Below, piece after piece: positions 9,680-21,362 of a stretch of 64,000 nt of DNA; position 1 is the stretch's first letter, and each line of letters begins with the position of its first letter. The notes under the pieces are model-generated. The model had not been told where the DNA came from, ran no database searches, and saw nothing but the letters and a program-made list of their open reading frames with translations. Origin of the DNA: Roridomyces roridus. Lineage: Eukaryota; Basidiomycota; Agaricomycetes; Agaricales; Mycenaceae. Location of the stretch: assembly GCA_029378245.1 (NCBI GenBank), contig JARKIF010000055.1:62001-126000 (forward strand), given 5' to 3'. A program made the position numbers and the translations under genes.

Positions 9680-11396
9680 AGTACTTGATAGTGACGCGAC
9701 GCGTTTGTTTGGTTTTGATTGCCTTCCACACCTTGATCTTCTCCCACACTCCACGGAGGACGTCGCCTCATACGCCTGGGTGCCTCCCGAATTCGACCTA
9801 TCAAAACCACCATCTCAGAGTGCATCATGGAAAGTCCCTTCTCCGACCCTCCCCGATAATTTTGCGCGGTCTGCAAAATGGTTTTTATCCGTCCTTTACT
9901 CTGATGAAGTTATCCTGAATTCAGTCGTGTTGAATTAGGTGTCCGGACGGTTCAGCGGCTCTGGCTCAATCCGAGCACAGAGAGTTTCGTCTTTTAAATC
10001 CGTGAGTACTTTGAACGAACGATTTTCAGGGTGTCATATCGTGCAGCTTGGGGGAAGGTAAAATTGTGGTGTGCTTCATCCGAGTCGGCAAATTTCTTCA
10101 TACTCTTCCAAGATGAAGCAAACTTAAATCCGCACACCTTCACCCAACCCGCACCGATCCTCGATTACGCCTGGTTCCCAACCGCAAGTGTCACGAGCCC
10201 AGCGACATTCTGCTTTGTCGCATCCGTACGGGAGACACCCGTCAAGCTGCTCGATGCCTCGGATGGAAGGGTTAGTTCTCGTCGTTCGCATTCATGTGAA
10301 GCCCACAGCGATATAGCTGCGCGCGTCGTACCGAATCGTCGACCACCGTGAACGCCAAATCGCGCCACATAGCCTCGCTTTCAATCTTTCTGCCACTAGG
10401 TACGCATTTCTTTTCAGCGTTGGAATTCTTCCGAGAAATATGGGTTTCAGGCTGTACTGCGGCTTTGAAGACGCACTCGAAGTCTTTGATGTCGCACAAC
10501 CTGGCGAGGGCACCCGATTACACACCTCGCCGTCCAAGAAAAGTCGGGATGGGCTCAAAGGTGATCCCATCTCTGACCGTCTGTAAACTTGACTCAAATC
10601 GACATCCCCAGGTATAATATCCGCCCTGGATTTCTCCCCTTCGTACGAGTCCGATTTTTACGGCGCCGGAAGCCTCTCCCCGACAGAAGGCGGCAACATT
10701 GCCGTATTCAGTGAGACTGGCGGCGCGGTCCCGGTATGTTTCGTCAGCGGAGGTCCCGCGGCTGGTGTTACGCAGCTTCACTTCAACCCAGCACAACCAC
10801 ACATTCTATACGCGGCCTTTCGTCGGCGAAGCGAAATTTTCAGTTGGGATTTGCTTGATACCACCGCCCCGGTCAAAATCTACACGCCTCCTCCTTCCTC
10901 AGCGAACGACAGAGAAACGAATCAAAAACGACGATTTGACGTCGATCTTGCGGGGAGGTTTTTGGCTGTGGGGGATCAGGTCTTTCTTCAATCTTGCGAC
11001 CTGCGTGATATTCATGACCAACTCAGGAAGGACGTGTCTCCGTGTTTGATCTGGCGGCAGAGGAAAATACTCCGCGGCTGACGTACCCGGCACATTCAGG
11101 TTAGCGGTCTTGTTTTCTTCTAGTACATCACTGCCGCGGCGAGCAGACGCCCTCGGTTCTGTGTCTTTCCACCCCACGAAACCGACACTACTATCCGTAT
11201 CAGGTCCAGGCATTTTCACACCGATGAGGATGAGGACGAAGAGTCGAGTTCTGAAGATAGCGAGGATGAAGAAGATGATCGGGGCCAGAGCGGGAAGGCT
11301 GCTGTCATTCGCCGCAGCGTCGCGCGTCCGACGCCTGTACCGTTGGATGCCTCGATCAGAGTTTGGGATTTTGGACCCGGGGTGGTGGTTGAATGA
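9680..11396 (+). pseudogene. WRAP53/TCAB1-like WD40 protein, copy A, damaged at both ends
   Basis: Exons match copy B: WVPPEFDLSKPPSQSASWK, an intron, CPDGSAALAQSEHREF, then PAPILDYAWFPTA, CFVASVRETPVKLLDASDG, SYRIVDHRERQIAPHSLAFN, LYCGFEDALEVFDVAQPGEG, EGGNIAVFSETGG and GRVSVFDLAAEENTPRL. These are the signature blocks of the WRAP53/TCAB1 (yeast Swt21-related) WD40 family, which in animals guides scaRNAs and telomerase RNA to Cajal bodies. Copy A has two lesions. Upstream of about 9683 it no longer resembles copy B and lacks a convincing start. Near 11,202-11,206 the frame shifts by one base relative to copy B, so the acidic C-terminus is read out of frame. The stop equivalent to copy B is at 11,394-11,396. 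Confidence 0.72.
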
Positions 11397-11544
11397 GCAG
11401 CGGATTCGATCAGTCTTCTCCCCGACTCGAGCTAGAACTATTTTGACCACTGGGCTCACCGGGGCACTCGACTTTGGACCGTCACCACTCACTTTACTTG
11501 AATCTTGGGTGCTGGGTTCGAGTCCAGGTTCGAATTCAGCTTCC

Positions 11545-11640
11545 CGCTCGGCTCATGAAATCCTCCGACATTGTAGTTTGTGATCCCGTGTCGAGGACGA
11601 TGGGCACTACGAGGTGGTTGGATGTCACGGCTTTGTCTAA
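11545..11640. repeat. Direct copy of the RNase H 5' region
   Basis: About 95 bp beginning GGCTCATGAAATCCTCCGAC match 8686-8775, the 5' end of the RNase H gene, in the same orientation. The two copies flank the left arm of the inverted duplication. Confidence 0.7.
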
Positions 11641-12870
11641 TCCGCATCAAACTTTCTTGGTTTCTCCTTTGATGCTTCCTCTCGCGGTTTTCTCCAGGAT
11701 CGCGCTTCATCTTCGTGTTTGCTTTGTAACAACAAGAAAATTGGATATCGGATACGCGTACAAGGACGTTTTCGGGCTGGCCAGGATCAACGCTGCGAGC
11801 CTGCGACCCAGACCGGGTCTAGTAGTGTCTGAACACGACCTCGGCGGCGGTCCCGCTGGAGACATTATTTCCCCGATATACCGCCGGCATCTCTTCTGGC
11901 CTGTCTAAATCCCGATTGCTCATCCACTTCGCCTGACTTGTCTACTTGGCAACTCGCTAAGGGCTGCCTGTTGCCCGCTGTTGCCCGCCCTTTGGCTGCC
12001 GTTGCCCGCCCTTTAGCCGCCCTTTAGCCGCCCGACGCCCGTCGGCGGGCTTTCCAAGCAAACTGGATCGCGCGTACTTACGCGCCGACTTGCTCATGGC
12101 AGCTGAGCAGCAATGATTCTTTCCACGCCCGGCACGGAACGCCGCCAAGACTGGAATAGAAATGTGCGCTGATGTCCTGCTTGCGTTTCACGATTCCCAT
12201 TTACTCTGAGAGCTCTCCATGCACTGGGTTGCTATCCGTCGGAACGCAAAGCGCACATATGACTCAAGACAATGACCGCTTTTCCCGCCCAAAGTCCCCC
12301 GGTTTCCGAACGACAGCAGTATGTATCGGTATAATCTCGGCGCTGTTCTTACCTGGGCCTCGATGGAAAGAAACACATAATGCCGCACACCAACTTTATT
12401 ATGTTTCCTCCGTACTGCCGTGTGCTGTCCCAAACTGACAGTGAAAGCTATTCTATGCTTCCCTATCAAAATGTCAGCGAGCTACTCACGCGATTGTCCG
12501 CTTCCACAAGCCCTTCGACCAACCTTCGACCCGGATCTATCCTTTCAACTTCAATGCCATGCCTCATCGAGATAGAAATGGTTCCTTCAAAATTATAGTG
12601 AGTGATTCTGGAGACTTTGTTATCCGCAGGTCATTCGCCGTTGCAACTTGTCTTTCAAGCGGCATTATGTTAATCTTTACAGCGACTTGGTAAGTAGCAT
12701 GCCGCCGCGATGTACGGTGCCGCCAAGATACCTCCGGGCCATTGAATCCGTCTAATAATATGGCAGATCCTTCCCGTGCGTACCATCCCTTTGTCAAGGT
12801 AGAGTGTGTTTCGAACCTTGCTGGATCGCTATCGCGCGGCAGGCACATTACGCGACCTCCATGCAAAGCA
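11641..12870. other. Intergenic, includes a word repeat; laccase upstream region
   Basis: No gene is supported. Positions 11,965-12,052 hold a GC-rich word repeat. The right part is the promoter region of the laccase. Confidence 0.6.
11965..12052. repeat. GC-rich word repeat (TTGCCCGCCC / TTTAGCCGCC type)
   Basis: Short imperfect tandem iterations of TTGCCCGC and CCCTTTAGCCGCC end in the small palindrome-like GCCCGTCGGCGGGC. Confidence 0.65.
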
Positions 12871-12878
12871 TATAAAAG
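12871..12878 (+). promoter_or_regulatory. TATA box of the laccase gene
   Basis: TATAAAAG lies 42 nt upstream of the laccase ATG at 12,913. Confidence 0.65.
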
Positions 12879-12912
12879 GCAAGGTACCCGCCCTTCCACC
12901 TCCATCTTCAAC

Positions 12913-15715
12913 ATGACCTCGAGTTTGGCATCCGCCGTCCTCGTAGCCTCTCTTCTCTCCGGCACCGCTCTCGCCGCCATTGGCCCGACTGCGACTCTGA
13001 ACATCGTCAACAAGCAAATTTCGCCCGATGGATTCCAGCGCTCGTACGTATACGTTCAACTAGGCTCCATCGCATGAAATGTTGACGGACAAGATAGGTC
13101 CGTGCTCGCGAACAGCGTCTTTCCGGGACCCCTGATCACCGGGACCAAAGTATGTGCCTCCAATCATGCAGTACATCCGCCCTCTCTAAGGATTTGCACA
13201 GGGCGCCTCCTTTGACCTCAACGTCGTCAACCAGTTGACTGACCCGACGATGTTGCGGTCCACCAGTATCGTCAGTCGAATTATTCAGTGGAATGCGAGA
13301 TGTCAGACTGACTTCTGGCAGCACTGGCATGGATTTTTCCAAGCGGGAAGCAGTTGGGAGGATGGACCGGCTTTCGTCACCCGTGGGTAGTTGAACTTTG
13401 CATGGATGTGTTTTAACTGAGGGGAGGATTGCAGAGTGCCCTATCGCGGCGAACCACTCTTTCGACTACCAATTCGACGTCCCTGAGCAGACGGGAACTT
13501 TCTGGTAGGCGTTTGACATGTTGGATTTGCGGCAACCGAACTCATTTTTATTCAGGTATCATTCGCATTTGTGTCGGTAACCCTGCTCGGCTTGGCTTTC
13601 ACACTGTTGATCTTCCTCAGCTACCCAATACTGCGACGGTCTTCGTGGTCCCTTCGTTGGTAAGCTCTCAGATTTATTTTTGCACCGACTTGATGCTGAC
13701 CGAGTTGATTCAAGTGTATGACCGTAAGAAGTTCACAAATGACCCCGCCCGAACCCGAATCTTACTCATTCGCTAGCCAACGATCCGGCGAAGTCTCTCT
13801 ACGGTGCGTTTCATCTGGAAACTTCTCGAGTTTTCTATTCAATTCTGACTAGATGTCGACAACGACGCTACCGTGATTACCCTCGCCGACTGGCAAGTCC
13901 TTCTCCGCGTTACTCTCGACAGCGGCTGATCAAGTTGCATTCAGGTATCACTACCCCGCGCCGTCTCACCCCTTCAGTTTGTCTACCCTAAACAACTGTG
14001 ACGACCTGACTCTGACTATGCACAAGTTCCGGTGTTCAATAGCACATTGATCAATGGTCTGGGTCGCTATATGGGCGGGGTGAGTGCTCCACTACTTACC
14101 CTCCAAATTATTCGAACTCATTTTTTTCCGTAGCCGGCTTCTACCCTGGCGGTCATTTCCGTTACAAAAGGCACCCGGTATCGCTTCCGCTTGGTCGCCA
14201 TCTCATGCGTGCGTTTTTCTGGTTCTTGTTTTATGTGTTTACCTTAACTGTTCTACACAGGATCCCAATTGGGTGTTCAGCATCGACGGCCACAGTATGA
14301 CTGTTATCGAGGTCGACGGTGTCAACGTCCAGCCTCTCGTGGTTGATAATATCCAAATCTTCGGTGAGTGCTTCAAACATCATGTTGCATTCCGGCATGA
14401 ACCTTGTTGTACTATAGCTGGCCAGCGCTATTCTTTCGTCCTGAACGCCACGGACCCCCAAAATTTGGGAAACTACTGGGTACGCGCCAACCCAGATGTC
14501 GGCAACGCTGGTTTTGCCGCCGGGATCAATTCTGCTATCCTTAGATGTAGGTTACTCTTTGAACGAGTAAAATCAATCATGTGCTGACGAGCTCTAGATT
14601 CTGGCGCCGCCTCGAGTGACCCCACCTCGTCTTCCACGCTGACGAACGCTCTCGTCGAGACGAACTTGCACCCTCTGGTTCCTACGCCTGTTCCCGGCAA
14701 GCCGACACCCGGCGGCGCGGATATGGTCATCCCTTTGCCTATTGCGCTCACCGCCAATGGTACTTTCAGCTTTGGTGGTGCTGTACGTCTTTGCTTTGCG
14801 ACTCGACGTGGATGTTGACTTTTTTTCTATAACAGTCCTTTGTCCCCCCGACCGCGCCCGTGCTCCTGCAAATTCTTAGTGGCGCGCAGACTGCGCAGGA
14901 TATTCTGCCGGCTGGCAGGTACGTTGTTGTTGAAGGCATTTTGAACCATGGTTGAATTCTAATGACAATACCGACAGCATTTACTCTCTCCCACCCAACT
15001 CGGCTATTGAGATTTCGATTCCTGTGAGTGGGTTAGTTCAAACTGGTTGTCCGGAACTAAATGTGTTGTAGGGCGGTGCTCCGGGTGCTCCTGTGGGTGA
15101 TAATAAATTCACTTATACCTTTGATCGCTAACGAGCCTGCCAAAGCATCCTATTCACTTGCACGGTGTACGTTCAAATTTCCTGCTCAACGCTCCTTTTG
15201 ACTGAGCTAAAATTCCGCATTCAGCACAACTTCTTCGTGGTTAGAAGTGCAGGCAATGCCACTTACAACTTTGTTGACCCCGTAATCCGGGATGTGGTTA
15301 GCACTGGTCCGGACACTACAGACCTTGTGACGATCCGGTTAGTCCTTGCTTTGGTCTGGCTGCTGGCCGTCTAACCTCGTTTCTAGCTTCGAGACGAACA
15401 ACGCCGGTCCTTGTCAGTCCATTTCCCTTCTTCCTTGCATCTCAACCGCTAACTGACCTCGCAGGGTTCTTGCATTGGTAAAAACTCGGACCCCTTCGTC
15501 CCTGCTTTGACTGATAGAATGATTCCAGCCACATTGACTGGCACTTGGACATTGGTCTCGCTGTGGTCATGGCGGAAGATATTCCGACGATTGCCAAAGC
15601 TGATCCGCCCGGTATGTGCACGATCCGAGCTTGCAGCGAAAAGCTGATGACTTCGGTAGCTTCTTGGGACAATTTGTGCCCGATATACGATAGTTTGACT
15701 CCTGGTCAGCTTTGA
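12913..15715 (+). CDS. Laccase (multicopper oxidase), secreted
   Basis: About 25 exons, joined by about 24 introns near 50 nt, read through without a break. The protein starts with a signal peptide ([21 protein letters not shown]). All four copper signatures are present: HWHGFFQ, HSHLSTQYCDG, HPIHLHGHNFFV and [20 protein letters not shown] Leu lies ten residues after the conserved Cys of the last motif, the axial position. Laccases (EC 1.10.3.2) oxidise phenols and reduce O2 to water outside the cell, in lignin or humus breakdown, pigment formation or detoxification. Length (about 500 residues) and the order of three cupredoxin domains are normal. The intron at 13,893-13,944 must be GC-AG (donor gcaagt) to give ADWYHYPAP. 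One exon is only 9 nt (13,715-13,723) and another 13 nt (15,465-15,477). The stop is TGA 15,713-15,715. Confidence 0.92.
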
Positions 15716-15983
15716 GAAGAGCGTTTTTATATACTTTTACTCGGTTTTTCTCCACTGGGTTTTTGGTCAATAATAGTTTCTGTGAAATTCAGGATATTTT
15801 TCACCTAGGCTCGTGCCAGACAGTGCCAGACAGCAGTCGTTAGCCAGCGAAGTGTAGTACGGAAGGGAGTCAACGGAGTCATAGTCCGTTTATGTCCGTG
15901 TGTCGGCTCATGCCGTGATTTCCCACGACCCCAAAAAATTGCCAATCGCGGTTTCTTGACCTCTTCCACGACGCCCGCCCGCC

Positions 15984-17795
15984 ATGTCCTCTAACGTCCC
16001 CATCTCCTCGTCAGGCATTACCGCCCCCACTCCTCAAAACACTCCCCTTAACCACGCCCCCATCTCCTCAGGCCTCTCGCGGCCCACCGTCCCCGACATC
16101 TCTGAAGAGTCTGAAGTGGCCGAGGAGATCAGCTCCCTGGGCGCCGAGGGCGTCCAGGCCGCTATGCTCGGCATGGTTCAGGGCCGTCTCTCCGACCTCG
16201 TTGGCCGCAGCTCGGGGTACATCGAAGCGCTGCCGAAGAAGGTCCGGCGGTCTGTCGAGGGCCTCAAGGGTGTCCAAGTCGCCCAGACGGATCTGCAGAA
16301 CCAGTACAAGCGCGAGTGTCTGGAGCTGGAGCGCAAGGTGAGACTTTTTTGCCTGTATGCTGGATTGCGGGTCCACGACCACGAGGACAAAGAGGCCTCG
16401 TGCCCACGATGGCGACCGATGAACGAGCGATGGCTGCCCTACCCTTCCCCAGACCCCAATACTAACGTCTTCCTCAGTACCTTGAACTTCAAAAGCCGCT
16501 CTACGCGCGGCGTTATGCTATCATCACTGGTGCTGCCGCTGTGACAACCGAGGAGGTCGCCGCCGGTGAGGCCCAGTCCATCAAAGACGACGAGGACTAC
16601 ACGCCCATCGATGCGGACACTGACGATGCCGAGGGCGCTGACATCAAGGGCATCCCTGACTTCTGGCTCACCGCCCTGCGCAACCACCCCGGCCTCGCGG
16701 AGCTTATCACAGATCGCGATGCCGAGGCTCTTGCCCATCTCAAGGATGTCACACTCTCGTACCTCCCCAAGAAGGGTGAAGAGGGTGCTTCATTTCGTTC
16801 GTTCTTCAGTAGCAGGATCTGACCAGAGACTAGGCGAGTTTGCGGGCAAGCCTGGCTTCACCATCACCTTCCACTGGGACGCGGACGCGAACCCGTTCTT
16901 CACCAACAAGACGCTCAGCAAGACGTACATCTACCAGGAGGAGGTCTGCATCTTCCTACCTTCTTTGTCTAAGCGCTCAATGTACACAGGTCGGCTACAG
17001 CGGCGACTTTGTGTACGACCGCGCTGTTGGGAGTGACATTGCATGGAAGGAGGACAAGGACTTGACACGCGAGTGGGAGATCAAGAAGCAAAGGAATAAG
17101 AGTGCGTCTTACCACTATACCTGTTTCGCCCTTGGCTGACACTTGCTGAAGACACCAACCGCACCCGTCTTATCCGCAAGTCGCATCCCACGCCGTCGTT
17201 CTTCAACTTTTTCGCGCCGCCTGCTATGCCCAGTGACGAGGAGGTGTGTCTGCTACCTTTTCTGAGGATGAGGGTCTGCGAACGCTACTTTGTAGCGGCC
17301 GCATACCATTGCCTCTATCCCACCTTTCATCCCGATGCTGACCTTACCTCCCATAGATTGAAAACGGTGACATTGAGCCGGAAGACCTCGAGGAGATCGA
17401 GGAGCGGCTTGAGGTGGACTACCAGGTTGGCGAGGACTTGAAGGAGAAGGTGCGTTGCTCACTTTCCTCTTGTGCGTACAGCACTGACGTTTCTCCCGCA
17501 GATCATCCCTCGCGCGGTGGACTACTTCACAGGCAAAGCGCTCGAGTACGAGATGATGGACGACAGCGACGATGACGGCGAATTTGACGAGCTTGACGAG
17601 GATGACGATGATGAGGACGATTTTGAGGAGGTGCGTCTTGCTAGTATTCGTGAGAAGCCGAATTTGACTCGTATGCAGGACTCGGACAGCGACGGCGACA
17701 TCCCCGCCCGCCGCCGTGGCCCCCCCAAGAACCGCAACCTCCCGGGAACGGCTAGCAGTGCCAGCGGCAAGCCGGACGAGTGCAAGCAGCAGTGA
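15984..17795 (+). CDS. NAP1: Nucleosome assembly protein NAP1
   Basis: The ATG at 15,984 opens an N-terminal Ser/Pro-rich tail, followed by the helical dimerisation region (SLGAEGVQAAMLGMVQGRL, QNQYKRECLELERKYLELQ, YARRYAIITG). The NAP core follows: IPDFWLTALRNHPGLAELI, FTITFHWDADANPFFTNKT, REWEIKKQRNKN and SHPTPSFFNFFAPP. A long acidic C-terminal tract (DSDDDGEFDELDEDDDDED) and a short basic end complete the protein. NAP1 is a histone H2A-H2B chaperone that shuttles between cytoplasm and nucleus. Joins such as KKG/EFAGKPGFTITF keep frame through short GT-AG introns. The gene is intact and full length, ending at TGA 17,793-17,795. Confidence 0.92.
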
Positions 17796-18286
17796 AGAAG
17801 GCTCGGCTTGCTTGACTCTTGTCGGCTGCCTACCACACCGTCGTAGGCTCAACTCGAAGAAAAACGACGGACCCACGCCTGTACATGCCCCTCCCTTTCT
17901 TATCTCTGCTTTCCCAAATCATAAATCCAATCCAAATCGAATATACTTACCACTTACACCGGGTCCGTTTGTGCTGTCCATAGCATACTTACTCTAGTAT
18001 AAACTGCTGCACATAGTTTTTGTTGTCAAATCTAGCAGAGAGACTTGGTCTTGTGTTCCCGTTTCTTGGTTTGATCTCCCTCTCCATCTCCCGTTACCGT
18101 GGACCATGGAGCAACTTATTGGGACCGCGCAGGACAATCTTCCTTACTTTCTTGCTTATCTTCTACCACCTGCTGCAGTGCTTGGCGATTGATTCAATGC
18201 TCGGTGTTTGAGACCGTTTCCGCTGCTGCACGTCGGCCCAGCCCGCAGGCCAAGATTTCTGCGGCTTCTCCGTAAACCGCCCTGAA
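17796..18286. other. Intergenic between NAP1 and FMO
   Basis: 3' flank of NAP1 and promoter of the monooxygenase. It carries GGGACCGCGCAGGACAAT (from 18,122), which recurs near 41,566. No gene is seen. Confidence 0.6.
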
Positions 18287-20685
18287 ATGCTCGCCTTGTT
18301 CATCGCACTCGGCTGGCTGTTCGCCACGGCAGCTGCAACAGCGCAATTTCCCTTCCATGCCACCACGGACAGTGAACGACACAACTTTGTCAACGCGCCA
18401 ACGGACTCGCAGTCTTACCAGTTCAAATGGCCGATCCGCAGAGTGGCTATTATCGGAGCGGGCGTGAGGTGTGGCGCGCTTCAAGTTGTGCTTATGCCCC
18501 CGTCTTCTTCTTCCTGACTCTATCTTCTATCTAGTGGACTGCTCGCGTACCGGGAGCTCGTCGACGCCGGCTTTGAACATATTAGGATCTTCGAACGGGA
18601 CGCAGTGCCAGGCGGGACTTGGCATTATACGGACGAGGTGCCTGTTAAAGCCCCGATTCCGAATGAGGACCCTAAAATTGGGGACTATGAGCCTACGCTT
18701 CCGCCCCGAGGCGCTGCGCTGCCGTTCGAGCGGTGGTATAGCGACCTCAACGATAGTGTGAGTACGGCGGAGCGCTGGAGGAGACATCGGGCGCCCCAGT
18801 CTGTGTACAAGTCTCTGACTTCTACTGTGCCGGCAGTATGTTTTCTGTCGTTCTTGGGCAATGACTGAATCATTTTGCAGCCTCTCTTGCATGTACGAAC
18901 CCAGATTCACTCACATCTTTTTACTACTCATCGTCATGAAATAGTTGAGCGGACACGCTTGGCCTGCGGGGGTCCCTTGGCGTACGTGCTCCTTCTCTCT
19001 CCCTGCTCATACACCGACTCAAGGTCATATAGACCTTCCGCATCCTCTGATTCAAGGATACATACGCGGTGTTTTCTCTTACTATGGCATCAACAGCAAC
19101 GACGAGAGCCCTGTGACTTCGTACAGCACTCGTGTCGAGCTGGTCGAGAAACGCTATGACGAGAGTGGAGCGCAGCGAGGGTGGAAACTCAGCTTGAAAC
19201 AGTTTGTTCGCTTGGGACCGTCATCAAGGAAGGAGGTCTGGTGGACGGAGGTGAGCACATTCTTCCACCCAGACGCCTGTCGATGTCATATTCTGCATAG
19301 GATTTCGACGCCGTGATCGTAGCTACTGGGTCCTTCAACGCCCCCAACATTCCCAAGGTCCCTGGATTGACGGAATGGGTCCGTCGGTTCCCCGAGAGCA
19401 TCCTTCATTCTAGGGAATACCGGGATCCCAAAGTCTTTGCTAACCAATCCGTTCTCGTCGTCGGCGTTGGGGTACGCTATGCCTTCTTGCTTGTGCGGTG
19501 ACGTCGTTGACTCGAGTATCGCGCAGACGAGCGGAACGGCCATTTCCGCGGATCTCCAGCCCTTTGTCAAGACCAATTATATTTCCATCAGGGTGGGTGG
19601 GCATTTCCGTGTGGCCGAATCGTACAACTCATCCCTTCCAGCCCAGTAAAAGTAACCAGGCCAGTATACGCGCACCTTGATGAGCTCATCAGACTCGTAG
19701 ATTCCACGACCACGCCGTTGTTCCTCAACCTCTTGCACCATGATGTCAATGTCGTCCCCGGCATCACGCGTTTTCATCCCGACAACGCGTCGATCGAGTT
19801 TGAGGACGGGACGGTGAGTCCATTCACTCCCTTTCACAACGACCACAGCTCATATGTCTTCCGTCAGTTGCTCACCGACATTGACCGCATCATATTTGCG
19901 ACGGGGTACCAATATACATTCCCTTTCCTTCCTCAATATCACAATTCTTCCATTCCCATTGGCGAGGAGGGGCCGATGGATCAGCCGCAGCCTCTTGTGA
20001 CCGACGGCTCGCATTACCGCTCGCTGTACCTCGAATTCATGTACATCGAGGAGCCGACGTTGGCGTTCATGAACAGTGCGTCGCTTTGAGATCCGAAGTA
20101 CTGCTTCACCTCACCTCACTTCCCTTATCATGTCCAGTGAATCTCGGCACCGTCACCTGGACACTGGGCGAATACTTTGCATTGGCCATTGCGAGGGTAT
20201 GGTCCGGCACGGCGATGCTGCCCAGCCAAGTGGAGATGTGGCGCATCTATCGAGAGGGTGTGAAGGACCGTGGCGGGTACGGGAAGGGTATCCTGTACTT
20301 GGGTATGGGTATGGGTATGGGCGGCCAGGCTGGTGAGTAACGCGTCATGATCATTTAGAGTCGATCGAGGCTGACTGTCACTCTGGCCAGACTATGTCAA
20401 GTATTTCACTGGGTGGCTCAATATGGCTGCGTATGAATATGGGGGCAAGACCATTGGTGGATTCGACAAAGAGTACGTACATACCTGCCATTGCTTTCGT
20501 GTCTGAAGAAACCTACGCTCAGCTATCCGGAAATTCTCAATCAGTTCGCCTTGGCATGGTTGTACACTAACCCGAATCCAGCGCGCATCCCAGAGAATCA
20601 TGCTGAGGGATTTAGTGATAGTGAGGGCGCAGAGTGGAAGTGGTCAGCTGAAGACGTGCTTAATTACCTCAATAGTGGTTATTGA
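18287..20685 (+). CDS. Flavin-containing monooxygenase (FMO-like), with N-terminal signal/anchor
   Basis: The ATG at 18,287 gives a hydrophobic leader (MLALFIALGWLFATAAATAQ), suggesting secretion or ER anchoring. After the leader come the FAD-binding IIGAGVSGLLAYRELV, GGTWHYTDE and the FMO-identifying segment FPESILHSREYRD. The NADPH-binding VVGVGTSGTAISADL, IIFATGYQYTFPFLP and a C-terminal NMAAYEYGGKTIGGFDKDYP follow. FMOs use NADPH and O2 to oxygenate nitrogen or sulfur groups; fungal relatives also act as Baeyer-Villiger enzymes. The substrate is unknown. All introns can be joined in frame. The join near 19,590-19,640 needs a donor inside a GGTGGGTGGG run to give ISIRVVKVTRPVYAHLDEL. The C-terminal end is NYLNSGY at stop 20,683-20,685. 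Confidence 0.85.
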
Positions 20686-21204
20686 AGTCTTGTATGAGAT
20701 CGAATAGGTTGTGCACGTTTCTTGCAGCCCTCGGAATCTCAAACCCTGAACTGTCCAACGTTACATGACGAAACATGGAGTGGGGGGTAGATTTTCCTTG
20801 CCTTTGCCTTTGACGGCGCTCGTTTCCAGAAACCATGGTGATTCATACATAATTCAAATCCAGCAGCGCGCTAGCAATTTGGTACCGAAAGCTCAGGCAA
20901 AGAAACGAAACCAACCCAAAAAAAAACGCGCTTGCAATGAAGGAAGGCTGCATGTGGATTCGATCCAACGGGTAACAACCGCGTTACATTGTGAAATGTG
21001 CACACTCGTTGCGCTGTAATTTGTTCTTGGATTGAACCAAGGCGCAATGCGTAGGGGTTAGGATTCCTCCTAGTAGAATGATCCAAGCGGGCCTGGTAAC
21101 TCTTCACAACAATTTGGATGTGCATTGCGGCCCTAGCTCACAGAGATCGATTGTGAGAAGCGTGGAGCAAAAAAAGGAATATCACGATGTTAACGAACTT
21201 TTAA
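20686..21204. other. Intergenic, no gene seen
   Basis: Sequence between the monooxygenase stop and the right arm of the inverted duplication. It contains one GGATTCGATCC motif resembling a tRNA B box, but no foldable tRNA. Confidence 0.55.
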
Positions 21205-21362
21205 TCCTGGATGCAGACTCGAACCGAGCACCCAGGGGAAGATTCAAGTAAAGTGAGTGGCGACGGTCCACTTCGTGAGTCGAGTGCTCCGTTGAACCCA
21301 ATAGTCAAGAATAGTCGTAGTTGGAGCTTGAATTTCAGGAATAGATCGAATACCTCATCCAC

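Larger units (their letters stand above)
8925..11535. repeat. Left arm of a large inverted duplication
   Basis: This arm matches 21,205-24,158 in reverse orientation across a Tautomerase_3 gene, the shared promoter region and a WRAP53-like gene, including introns and 3' flank. The left limit is just past the tautomerase stop codon and the right limit is near the shared CTTTACTTGAATCTT. The copies differ by scattered substitutions and small indels. Confidence 0.9.

Noticed and set aside
11500..11540. Possible tRNA T arm (CTGGGTTCGAGTCCAGG) at the end of the left arm
   Set aside because: No matching acceptor or D arm within tRNA distance; the right-arm copy does not keep the stem.
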